Notes under the pieces: model-generated | What the model saw: only the letters and a program-made list of their open reading frames with translations | What the model was told of the DNA's origin: nothing | Database searches by the model: none | Translations under genes and position numbers: made by a program | From: Symsagittifera roscoffensis | Lineage: Eukaryota; Xenacoelomorpha; Acoela; Convolutidae | Direction: 5' to 3' | NCBI RefSeq assembly: GCF_963678635.1 | Contig: NW_026970958.1 | Span: 1 to 61,101, forward strand | DNA length: 61,101 nt | Shown here: piece after piece, positions 1 through 10,904 of the stretch | Position numbering within the stretch: the stretch's first letter is position 1 | How the letters are laid out: each line of letters starts with the position of its first letter

Positions 1-1384
1 AAAAATTATGAAGCAGAAATATTTTCGTAACATTTAACACTCAAATTAGTTTAGTTTTAAAATTTCAAAAAAACAAAAAATCATATCTTTTATCACATAT
101 AATTAGGGAAAGAAGGCTCAGCAATAAAATATTGAGAAAAAAGCTGAACAATTTTTGAGGACATCCAAAAAATTAAGCTTAAGCTTTGCTGCTGTTTAGG
201 TTTAGATAACACCAATCTTATCTTGACATGTTTGCATGTTTCTTGTATTCTACGATAATCGTGGCAAGGAAAGTTTCAATACTGCGCCCATAGAATCCTT
301 TGCAAGTGAAATATGACAAAACATGAACACTGAGCTATTCAACAACAGAAATACTGAAAAAATATATATATTTTTTACTGATCAAGCTATTTATCATACA
401 ATCAATGAAAAAATTCATCAAAAAATCTTTTTGAAATGTTGATATCTGGCTACAAAATGATCAGCTATTTTATAAAACAGCCTTCTTAAATGTTTCCAAG
501 TAAAGGGCACATTATAATGAAATTGAGGAGCATTTGACAATTGAAAAAATAGAGACTAAACCGCTTGTATTACAATGAGGCCTGGAGTTTTCTTAGTGTC
601 TTTTAAGATGTCTGTTTTTTTTTTCATTGAAGAAATAATAGCAAAACTATCCCAGATGAGATACCATTTCAAATTTAAACTTAACGCATTAATAGTTTTC
701 GGATAGTTTAAGAAATTCAGCCATAACCAAGAAAAATTAACAGTCGAAATTGGGAGAAGGAAAAAGTCACAAAGGGGTAAACATTCAGTCGCTTTTTTCG
801 GTTGTCGCAACAAAACGTTTTAAGTCATTTTGTGCTCATTTAGTTTCGAATACCTATTTTTTTGTACAATCTTTAGACTCATTTTCTTATTGAAAAAATC
901 CCCACCCCTTTAGCTATGATATTATTTAGAGAGGGGGTGAAATCTCTCTCCAGGATTTTATCCCCTGACAACTTGATGCCATCCTGACGCCACCCGACCT
1001 AAAAGCTTTGCTTAAGTACCTTGGGTCGATATATACTAATTTCAGGGAGAACATGCGCCGAAGAAACGAAAGATTTGGCTCAAAACCTTTCAACAAGAGC
1101 CGGCAAAGGGCACTTTTGGTATGTTTAAAGTCCACAAAATTATAACATGAGACGATCTTCATCGTGTTTAGCGAAAGCTTCTAACAATACTTTCAAATGA
1201 AATTTGCACCCCTTTAAAACATCCTAGATCTGCACCTGCCTTTAGCTTATGAGCTTGATGCGTTTTTCAAAATATCAAGATCAAATTGCTACAAACAAAA
1301 TTGACATTAATCAAACTATAAGACCTATTCAGCGAAGAGGGGAACTAAGCAATTTATATCATAGCCAACAGGCAGTTGGAAACA
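1..1384. other. non-coding, A+T-rich
   Basis: I see no supported exon, RNA gene or clear repeat here. The short open frames have low-complexity translations and no recognisable motif. Confidence 0.5.
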
Positions 1385-1392
1385 ATTAACAC

Positions 1393-1784
1393 CAGTAGCG
1401 GATTTAGGGGGGGCGGGGGTGGCGGACGCCTTTTCCCCTCAGGGATTCGACCCCCTACCGACCCAAAGGGTCCCCCTTTGAACCATTTTGATATATCCAT
1501 TTTTAGCTGACGGACCCCTAAATTTTTCTAAAGGCGCCTTTGGCGCCAATAAATAGTAATTTTGAGGGGGAGCGCGCGCCGAAAAAACGCGATTTTTTGG
1601 TCAAAAAATTTTTAAAAGTGCCTAAAAATGCCTTTTTGGCCTTTTTTCAAAATGTTGCCTGCAGTGCACAAAATGTTACCCTTAGCAAAGTCTTTTTGGA
1701 GCTCAAAAAATCAACTTGGTCGACTTAAAAAAAAAATCGACAAAATCCACTCCCCCCCTCGAGAAAATCCTAGATCCGCCCCTG
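1393..1784. mobile_element. hAT-type MITE, copy 1
   Basis: A 392-bp non-autonomous element. It begins CAGTAGCGGATTTAGG and ends CCTAGATCCGCCCCTG, which are imperfect terminal inverted repeats. It is flanked by a perfect 8-bp direct repeat ATTAACAC (1385-1392 and 1785-1792), the target-site size of hAT transposases. The interior is G-rich near the ends and has no transposase. Related copies lie at 53885-54268 (well preserved) and about 17646-17998 (decayed). Short open frames inside it are not genes. Confidence 0.85.
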
Positions 1785-2384
1785 ATTAACACCAATCGAA
1801 AAAACTGGATCAAACCGCAAATTTATCATAGTCCAACACAAAAATGAAAAAAGAGCATGCACATTTTTTTCTCAGAAACGAAGCTTGCGATACAAGACAT
1901 TAAATGAGACAAAATCAGGTAAATTGGAAGATAATTTTTCATCTTCCCTCGAAGCATTGTTCAAAAGCTTGTTGTTCTTCAAACAACGCACTATGTTGCT
2001 ATCAAGCCGCTAGATTAAAAACTGCAGCCTCAAAATAGTAAAAAGGAAAGAGTAGAAAAACTGAAATAATACTGAAATTTACAGAGCAACCGGCTATCCT
2101 TGCTTTGATATGCAAATGTTTGGTCAAAACTTTCCAAATAGTGGCCAAAAACGGCACTTCTAACCTGTTTTTTTTTTTCAGATACTTGCCTGTGGCGCAG
2201 AAAAGTTGGTCAAACTAAGGTCATTAGAAAATGTTTGAGAAGGGTTCGGAAAAACAGCTTGGGTGACAAAAAAGTCAACAAAAATTCGAAAGTTTTTTTT
2301 TCAAAAGTTTGGTGCCCTCGAGAAACTTGGTGCCCTCGGTCAAAACCTAGCAAGAAGTGCTTAAAAACCGCATTTTTGATGAAA

Positions 2385-2770
2385 ACAAAAGTTGCCTGCG
2401 GTTTAGAAATTTTGCCAAAATGATCAATCTGGGGTTTTGGCTGGCCCCTTTGTCGAAGAACAACTGCGCACTCCACTGATTCTGCTGCTTTCAGAATTCA
2501 AAAAAATTAAAATTACAAAAAATTTTCAGCCTTGACACATCGTAGTTACGCCAAATTTATGATCAAGCCGGGGTTTAGAAAATTATGATCAATCCGGGGC
2601 TTAGAAAAAACTCAAAATGGCTGAACTACAAAAGTCGACAAAATTTTTAAGCCTCTACGCTCGTCAAAAAACTCCTGCGCAAGCCATTCATTCTGCTGTT
2701 TACAGAATTATCAAAAACTAAAATTTGCAAAAATTTATTCAGCTTGATACTTGATAGTTACGCCAAACAT
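2385..2770. repeat. degenerate tandem repeat, unit about 190 bp
   Basis: Two diverged units follow each other. Each contains a 'caatc(t/c)ggggnttt' stretch, then 'ctgctgtttacagaatt'-like sequence, then 'ttcagcttgayac...tagttacgccaaa'. The segment just upstream (2100-2380) shares words such as 'ttgcctgyggygcagaaaa' with the interior of the MITE family, so the whole stretch may derive from related elements. Confidence 0.5.
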
Positions 2771-3008
2771 ACACTAGCACGTTTTTTTTTCTACATCAGC
2801 CACATATCATCGAACAATTCAATCAAAGTGGAAGCTCAACAAAAGAAAAATTGGGAAGTACATTTCTAAGGCCGGATATTAAACTGCAGATGACATTGTG
2901 TAGGGGGTCTGATGTGAAATTATTTTTACAACTGATGACTTCAGGGATGGAACAAACTACTCACACAAACCGCGAATTGAATCAGCATTGCTCCTAAATT
3001 TGCAATAT

Positions 3009-4496
3009 TTAATTGTCTATGAGATCGCTGTCGTGTCTGATATTAGAGTATCTGTGCCTGATATTATCCACCAACCAGATGTACTTCGACTCGGCCTCCT
3101 CCTTCGACAACCCCTTCAATTGCTTCCATGCGTCCCACTTGGCCTTCCCTAATAGCACAACAAGTTAGACGTTACTACACCGCCCACGGGGCATTTAATC
3201 CTATTCCATTTAACCCGATATCATTTTACCCTACGCAATTTAACCGTATTTTTAAAGCAATTAAAACTTGCCCTTTATCTTTGAAACGTCCGAAGTTTTC
3301 ATGTTACCCGCCCACGTTGCAGAAAAAACTAACAACAAACAATTAAAATTTGAGTGGAAAGCTTTGACTAACAAGAAATCATGGCAAGCTTTCTCCGGAT
3401 AAAATCGTCCTTTGTTTACGCCTTTTGTCGGGAATAAAAGCAACTGACGGTAAGAAAGTCACTAAGAAAAGTCACTACACACGTCAGTTGCTATGCAGCG
3501 CGGTTGTGTCAAAAGTTTGGTTATTGCATCACATGTAAAAACATTAAGGAGCGTTACCCCCAAGAATGATTGCCATGATTCCAAAGACTACTCGAATTTT
3601 AGTTGTCTGGTTAATTATTTGGGTTATTTTTTATAATACTCAAATTTGGTTAGTTTTCAATGTGGGCTGTATAATATTCCAATTGGAACCAGTTCAAAAC
3701 AAGTATTTAATATATCAATTATATTCTTGATAACAATTAATATAAAATACTAAGAACTAACTAATCATGATCCATGACTAAAACTTGCAATAATTTGTAA
3801 GGCTGAAACTATTTATAGTTTCAGCCAGAAAAGAAAAAAATTAAATTAGCAAACATTTACTCTTCCTCGCTTCGCAACAATATCAGCATATACTAGATTT
3901 ATTGAAACTAGGAAATATAAGAGTAGGATAAGGATCGGTGTTAGACTAAAAAGTTGCCCGAACCAATCCAGCCGAAAATAAGATAGCGTGACGAACAGAC
4001 GGTGTATCATACGAACAGACATCTGAAAGCCACCCCGGAATTAACTCACAATACACATGGTTTGTCAATATGTGGCTAAAAGTTTTTGACGCTAAAAATA
4101 GAAACAATTCCTTGTACAATAAGCTTATCCAGCCTCACAAATGGGTTCAAATAAAACTGGAAAAAAATCATGAATCCTAAAGCTTTCCAGCAGAATATGC
4201 AAATTGTTAACTATCTTCTAGTTGAGACGCCGGAGAATCAAAAAATACGCAAAAAAACCTTTTCAAAAACTTTACAAGGTAGATGATTTTTTAAAAATTT
4301 CGTGAGACAATAAAAACGGACAAGATGATTTATGGGTTTCCGTACCTTTGAAGTCTAGCATGAATGGTCTGGAAGTGTTCACATCTCCGACTGTGACCTG
4401 TTTGAACAGTGCGTACAGATCCAGCAGAATATCGTCTCGCGGTCTAATAGTGAAATTCTTCACCTCTTCCACTGCTTTGTTGAATGCTTCAGACAT
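3009..4496 (-). CDS. acyl-CoA-binding protein (ACBP), two exons
   Basis: A small cytosolic protein that binds medium- and long-chain acyl-CoA esters and buffers or transports them. Exon 1 is 4496-4346 and ends in phase 1 at AAAG|GTACGG. Exon 2 is 3148-3009, after CTATTAG|GG. The spliced product is 96 residues, close to the usual 86-92. The conserved core is visible: [11 protein letters not shown] near residues 31-41, then GKAKWDAW at 51-58, then a Y-I pair. The acyl-CoA ligands known from bovine ACBP sit at the same numbers here: Y28, K32, K54 and Y73. The C-terminal tail of about ten residues is longer and polar. The intron is about 1.2 kb and contains half of an inverted repeat pair. The gene appears intact. 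Confidence 0.93.
3679..4007. repeat. dispersed repeat, copy 1 (inverted partner at 14878-15227)
   Basis: About 330 bp inside the ACBP intron, matching the reverse complement of 14878-15227. Shared blocks include 'ccaattggaacca', 'gatataagagtaa'-like sequence and 'ccgaaaataagatag.gtgacga.cagacggtgta'. It carries a perfect 26-nt palindrome at 3801-3826, with 12-bp arms around a TT loop. No coding capacity is seen. Element class is unknown. Confidence 0.75.
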
Positions 4497-4850
4497 ACTG
4501 GGCTAGGTTATTGTTCATCTATGACAAATGAGTTACTTTATTAACGGGATGCACAATTTGTTTAAAAATAGGACAAATATTTTCATATAAAATTGTTCAC
4601 ATTTTTCTTCAAATTTTGAACACAGCCAGCAGAAAGTTGTAAAAGTTTCAATGAACGCAAGTAAAATTCAAAAAACGCAAAGAAAAAAAGAGACGCCCTT
4701 CAAGCTACTTGTACAATTTATGATAGGCACTGTTTTGATGAAACTAACGCAACTTTAGAAATACCAAATTTGCTCGGAAATCTGTAAATTAAATTCCAAT
4801 TTCGAAAATAGCTGTTGATCACGTTTTTTGTAATTATCACATTTTTGCTG

Positions 4851-5099
4851 ATGGATAGTGAATTCAAACCGGGAAACAATAAAAATAACCTTGAACAAAC
4901 TTTAAGACTTTTCCTAAAGCAAAGAGAGAAAAAATCATCACGACCTACAAAAAAGTCTGAACTAGATTCATCGACTCTTAATAAGCTAATTTGTAATTTT
5001 AACGCAGAGGCGAAGCGGAGCTTTGTACCACCTGCGATACAACAGAAACAAAAGAAGTCGAAAGACGATGTTGGAAAAAAATTATTTCGATTGACTTAA
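4851..5099 (+). CDS. possible small lysine-rich protein, divergent from ACBP
   Basis: An 82-codon frame starting at ATG 4851 and ending at TAA 5097-5099. The protein is polar, lysine- and serine-rich, starts MDSEFKPGNN and ends KKLFRLT. I recognise no domain. A possible AATAAA polyadenylation signal lies about 20 bases past the stop. The gap to the ACBP start codon is about 350 bp, head to head, so the two could share a promoter region. Balanced codon content argues for a gene; short length and lack of a family argue against. Confidence 0.35.
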   Translation: MDSEFKPGNNKNNLEQTLRLFLKQREKKSSRPTKKSELDSSTLNKLICNFNAEAKRSFVPPAIQQKQKKSKDDVGKKLFRLT

Positions 5100-8000
5100 T
5101 AGACTTAAATGAGTAGTTAATAAAAAAAGTCAAAAGTTTCTATCAAACGGTCAGAAGTTCAACAACGTGACAGCAAAATCTAGTATGTGACCACTTACGC
5201 CGAGAAGATTCCCAAAACCTGGTTTCTCTGTTGAAGACTTAAGCTAAGAATTGGCAGGGTAGCTTTCGAGAAAAGTCAAAATTTCCAAAAAACGGTCAAA
5301 GTTTCAAAACTTTGATATTTTTGAAGGCCAAAATTTTTTTCTAAAAACATTTGGGAGTTGCCCTTTATACAGATAGGTTTTCAACAACCTGTTGTTTCGA
5401 TTAAGCCATTGACACCAGATTTGGCAGGATAGTTATCGAAAAAAGTCCAAAAAACGGTCAAAAATCAAAAGTTTGAGTCTTGCGAGAACCATAGCTTTTT
5501 GTGTAGAAAAATTGGAGGTAGTCAATTATGCAGAAGAGCTTCCCGCAAGCAATTAATTCAATTTAATTTATAAACCCAGAACTTAGAGGGTTCGAGAAAA
5601 CCATGAAGTACCAAAATTGGGTCAAATGTTCGAAGGCTGTAGAAAAAAAAATACTAGGAGGTTACGCAGGCACATGCGAAAGTAGGCGGTCTTTCCAAGG
5701 ATACCAGTTCATAGAAAATAATTAAGATATGTTATTGATAAACCAAAATTTTTTCAAAGCGTTTCAAAAAAATAAATTTAAATAAAAAACTCAATTCCAT
5801 AACTTTTCAGAATACCTGTTTTCCTCATACAATTCTTCCAATAAAAAATGCCAAGCAAGACTTTTGATTTTATTTTAGCAGCGGAACAAAACGTGCGGAG
5901 CCGAGACAAAGCCGATAACCTTTGAGCAGAAACAACTTGAGCCGAAAAAAAAGATTTTATGAAAAACTTTTTAAAGTTTCGAGTTCCAAGGATCTGAATT
6001 TAACTCTCAGCATAGCCTTTCAGCCAAGTAAGCCAAGTAATCTAAGCAAGCTAAGTAGGCAAAAACTATTCATAGCAGATATGAAACAAAAAGCAAAGCC
6101 ATCACAATAAGAGACAAAAAGCGAAAAATACCTGGTAATAATTTGTGGGCAAAAATCAAGTGGGCAAAAACTTTTAATAAACTCCGCTTTCAATTAAGTA
6201 CGTAAACGAAAATTGATTCAATTCAAGTGTCCTTCATTAAACTTGTGAGTAGTTATAAAAGTCAGCACTTCGCTCCAATTAAAATCATACATTTAACTTT
6301 TTCCAAAATAAAATTTAGATCTTGCGCGTAGAAAAAGGACATGTTTGAGCCTGATTTTTTTTCGAGTAACCGAAATAAAATCGTCAAGACCCGTGATCGA
6401 AAAGCATAACAAGGCAGCAAAACAGCGACGTGTGATTGGTAGAAACTCGATGCCGCTAGATACGCCATTGCTCGTCTTTGTGCTTTTTGTTGTAAAAACT
6501 GGGTCTAGGACGACAATCCGACGGGACTCTAAGTCGAAGGAGCTTCAAGCCGAAAATTAAAAATTACAAGCAGCAGCTCAAATCAATTTTTTTTAAACCT
6601 GTAAAACGTTGCTTTTCAGAAATTCAGGCATGTTTAGTCCATAATAAGCGTTATTCATGTCAATGCACCACTTCTGATTGGTATTCGTTAATAACATCAG
6701 CCGGTTTTTGAAATGCATAAACTATAAACAAAACAGCTTTCAACTGTGTTGTAGTTTTCAACTTTCCTAAACATCATTCGGAGGCTTAAATTTTATGAAA
6801 ACTCCAATAACTAACTGAACAAAGATCATGAAATTAAGAAATTCTTCAAAAATTTTTTTAAATTAATCATATTTTATGACTTAATGAGACAATTTTCGGC
6901 TTGAAGTCCCTAATTTTACGATTTGGCTCGAAGTCCCGTCGACTTGATGTCTGGCACCCGTTATAATAACTAACCTGATTGGCCTGTGAGTATTCTTTAA
7001 TTTCATTTTTGTTAAAAAGAGTACACAGTTCAGTTTTATTAAATATGGGTAAAAAACTGGAATCCTTCTGGAAGAAAGGATCTATCTGCTATTGATTCAA
7101 AAGTCCATGAGCAAAACAAAATTGGAAGGAAAATAAATTTCTCTGAATATCAAAAACAACGTATGCCTTGATAAGCTTCAAGCAAGCAGGACTTTCTTCA
7201 GTTCTTCACTTTACTGTCAACATTGAAAACCCAGATAGTTAAATTTTTCTGTGATCGAAAAGCACCTAAAATTTTATTCCCTTTCATAACTCCCACCAAC
7301 CAGACAACCTTCAGATTTTATTGCAAAGTAATAAAAACAATCCCGGACTATCTTACTTAAGATTGAGAAAAATCCAGAAAAAATAATAGTGTAACCAGCT
7401 TAGGAACTGATAGCTTGGAAAACTACGGTTGTAAAATTGATAAAAGTACCAATCAAACGCGAAAAGAAATATAGTCGTTCGTTTAACGAAGCTCATTTGA
7501 ATTCAGCAAATAATTTATCATAAGGCCAACAGCAGAAGACAAATAAAACGAAGTAAGTATAAACGTTGACTGGTTAAAAGAGTTAAAGTTTTCTTTAATT
7601 GTTAGATGCATTTTAAATTTGAAGAACGGCTTCACAGTTGATTCATGATTAGAGATTTTCTGTCAACTCTCGAAAAAGATTCGCACTTGGTCGCCATGTT
7701 TATAAGCAAAAAAAAACAATTTATGAAAAGTCCAGGAAAATTTTTACAGAAACGTTTGATCAGACATTTATTGGACAACATCAATAATTATTGAAATAAT
7801 TCTGACCATCAAGCAAAAACTAAAACCAAAACAAAGATACTCTGTTACTGTGCTAGTAGTACAGTATTTTCCGACCATGGTCTCAAAAGAAACACAACAA
7901 AAAACAGTTTTCTTCCTTCAAGTTGTCATTTTACTGCGTGGTGTGATTAAAAAGATCTATACGAAAAATACAACTTGAAAACAGTCGACAGTCATAGTAA

Positions 8001-8170
8001 AATAGAACAATTGGTAAACAGTTTTGGTAGAAAAGTTAGACGAAAAACAAAAAAAATTTAAGAAACAGAAAAATGTGGCTAAAAAACTGCAAAAAATAAT
8101 TTTTGAAAATGTTTGTTTGCGTACCAAATTCGATTTTCGGTTGAAAAAAACCAAAAAAAAATTTGGAGCT
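5100..8170. other. non-coding with degenerate repeats
   Basis: No supported gene. At about 5240-5560 two diverged units of roughly 190 bp share 'ttggcagg(g/a)tag(c/t)t.tcga.aaaagtc' and 'aaaaaacggtcaaa', so this part is an old tandem repeat. The frame at 5922-6110 contains a run of 'aagyaagc'-like words and is not convincing. Confidence 0.45.
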
Positions 8171-8260
8171 TTTTGTTGTCACCATCAAAAAAATGCTAGT
8201 CATGCAATTTCCACATAACATGTATGGAAACTGTATGACTAGCATTTTTCGGACAACAAG
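8171..8260. ncRNA. long imperfect hairpin, pre-miRNA-like (candidate)
   Basis: The two halves fold back on each other. The inner arms are near 8189-8215 and 8222-8248 and share AAAAATGCTAGTCAT with a few mismatches. An outer 'ttgttgtc'/'gacaacaa' pair extends the stem after a bulge. The apical loop is small, centred on 8218. Size and mismatch pattern resemble an animal pre-miRNA but would also fit a small foldback transposon. A further partial copy of one arm is near 8352-8375 (ctatgactagtattct). Confidence 0.35.
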
Positions 8261-10880
8261 TTTTCCTTTTAGTATATAGTACGATACAACGACTTTTATG
8301 CAAAAACAAGAAAAAGTTCTTTGAAAATTCGATGAGGCCTTTTTAGCAAAATGTATGAAATTTCTATGACTAGTATTCTTTCATGGACTTAGTGTGTGGA
8401 AGCCTGAGGGAACTAATGGAATTTCGAAAAAAGTAGCTTGAAAGTTTTGAACATTTTTCGAGTTTCTAAGAAAAACATCACGTTGAAGCTTCATCAGTTT
8501 CAGGAACTGTTCGTGGTTGGCAATTTTTCTTTGAATTTACACAAAATAAGAAAATATGATGAAAAAGCTGCGAAATCTAAAAACTATATTCCTTTTCGAA
8601 ACTAGAAATCGATTTTATTTTTTGCGCATCCTGGATCATGTTTTAAGCTTGAAATTAGAAACTCAAAGTATTGTTTGCTTGATTTTTAGGTGTTTGTAGG
8701 AGTTATTGAAAATTTGAAGACTTTCATATAATTTATGTTATTTTTTCACGGTAAAATCTTAGAGTTTTGTTACGTCTCTTGAAGCTCGAGATGATTCCAA
8801 GTTTTCACAATTTCAAATTTTTCTAAGAATCAATGAATTCTCATTATATCGTGATTTTTATTCAGAAATTTTTGAAATTTGTTCAGATTTTTTTCGCGAG
8901 CCATCAAACTTTTTTAGGAGTCAAGAACGTATCGAATGATTTTATATAGTCTTGGTGATTGTTTCTGTTCCAGAAAAAGTTCTTACAATATGTTGGCGAT
9001 CAAATTGGTTTTTTTTGTGGTTTGACTTTTGATTTATTTTGAGGTTTAGTTCAATTTTTTGTTTACAGGAAGGCTAACACACTTAGCGAACAGCAAAATG
9101 TGAAAGTCACCAAGAACGTAAAAATTTTCTAACTTCGAAAGTGGATAATAAATTTTGGTTTTTCCAGCGGAATAAAAAAATAGTCTGTTTTTCACAAACT
9201 GGGGTATTTATTCAAAAACAAATATCAGTCGCAATTTTTTTGAAGCTCAAAAAACTTTAGGGACATAAACTTGTCCTTAAAAATTGAAAAGTTGATTTTT
9301 TTTTCAAATTTCAAGTCGGTTTTTTCCTTCACTCTTATTAAGACAGGATTGACCTGAGACTTGTTTGTGTTGGATGATATGACTACTGAATTACTGTGTT
9401 ACGTGAAACTGCGATGTGATTAGGAAGCTTCCCGAATTTTGTTGATTTTTTTTCCAATTGGGTTGGTTATTACTATTGCGATGATCAGCACGGGTGTTGC
9501 CACCTGGTACACGACTTTTCCCATACGAAATTTTCAGAGAATAATCATTTTAGTAAGTGCAGACTGTTCAAATACTCAATTTCTCGAAAAAAATTTAAAG
9601 AGAACCATCAGGTTAATCATTAGTTAAGTGGTAATTAGGCGGAGTTCGTTTCGGGTAGTAATTATTATTTAGAATTAAGTCCTCAGTTTTTTTTGTTTTG
9701 GTGATTTCGTCCTAGCTTCCGTCTGTTTTCTTTCCATTTTATTAGTAGGTTATGGTTGTTATCAGGTTTTTTTTGAAGAGTTGATGAACGTAGTTCAGAC
9801 TCTTATATAAGTTTTGATGATTTTTTTCCGGAGAAGTCCTAAAATCCTCTAATAACAAAAAAGAAAATTCATACTCATAACTGCACATAATGAATGTGTA
9901 CTGGCTGTCTATCTGAATTATAAAACTAATTTTCAGATTTCCCTGCTAAATAAAAACTTTCATTATAAACCAGTTTTCTCAAATTGAACTAAATTATCAG
10001 AATTTGTCTATCACAGCTGGGTTTCATATTCAAAGAGCTTTAAGCTATACATTTTTTTATTTGAAGTTCAAAAGTTCTTTATAAGTTTTTGTAAAAAATA
10101 AGTCACTTTTTTCAGAATCTTTGCGTGCATTGACTCTTTTCAAACTCTCTGCTGGCTATGTTATCTATAGTACATTATATAAACTTACAATAGTATGGTT
10201 GTTAAAAAAAGGGTTTATTTCGATTTATATTTGCCGGAAATATTCAACGAGGGAACGGATATTCTAGTACTTCTTGTCTTTTTGTCATACAGTCGTATAA
10301 AGGTAATTGTCAAAGAAATTACAATTCGTGTTCACTTTTTTTTGTCATACAATCAGAGTTTGATAAACTTTTAAACAAAGTTTTGTGAATTGGTGCAGGT
10401 CCTGTTTACATGTACCTGTTTAGAATTATATAGGGCGTAATGATTTTCTTGAAAGGAAAGTCTAAACATGCTTATAAAAAAAGAAGTTCATTCGTACTTA
10501 TAATGCACATTTAAGGGCTTCTTGGTATATTTGCACGTTTTTAGTTCATTTCAAGATCATTTGCTGGAAGATAGAAAAAACTCACTTTTCTATTGTGAAA
10601 GCTGAATGGCGCGAAAAAGCGTGATTGATTTCTAGTTTTGATAGAGAAAATTTATAGTTCGATTTCCAAGCGGAATGAAATTTTCTCAAATTGGATTATT
10701 TTTATCAAAAAATGCATTTTATAAAACTTTCTTGAAATTCAAAGTGTTTAGGGTCATATAAAATTATTTTTTTGGTTCCATCCGTCCATTGACTCTTTTT
10801 GTCGAGTATAATTTAAATCGCTTCATCTTCATATACATGTGTTTCTTGTTTATTGAAGTTGTTCTTATTATAATTGAAAG
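8261..10880. other. non-coding, T-rich
   Basis: Nothing supported. A hydrophobic open stretch at about 9430-9520 could be a transmembrane exon, but without partner exons I do not call it. Confidence 0.45.
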
Positions 10881-10904
10881 TTCTGAATTTTCTTCTTTTT
10901 ACCA

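Noticed and set aside
1540-1728. Small protein gene
   Set aside because: Lies entirely inside the MITE and is disrupted in the other copies.
3801-3826. Helitron 3' hairpin
   Set aside because: No CTRR-type terminus follows the hairpin, and similarity between copies continues well past it on both sides.
9420-9540. Transmembrane exon of a claudin-like gene
   Set aside because: One hydrophobic stretch with weak splice sites and no partner exon.
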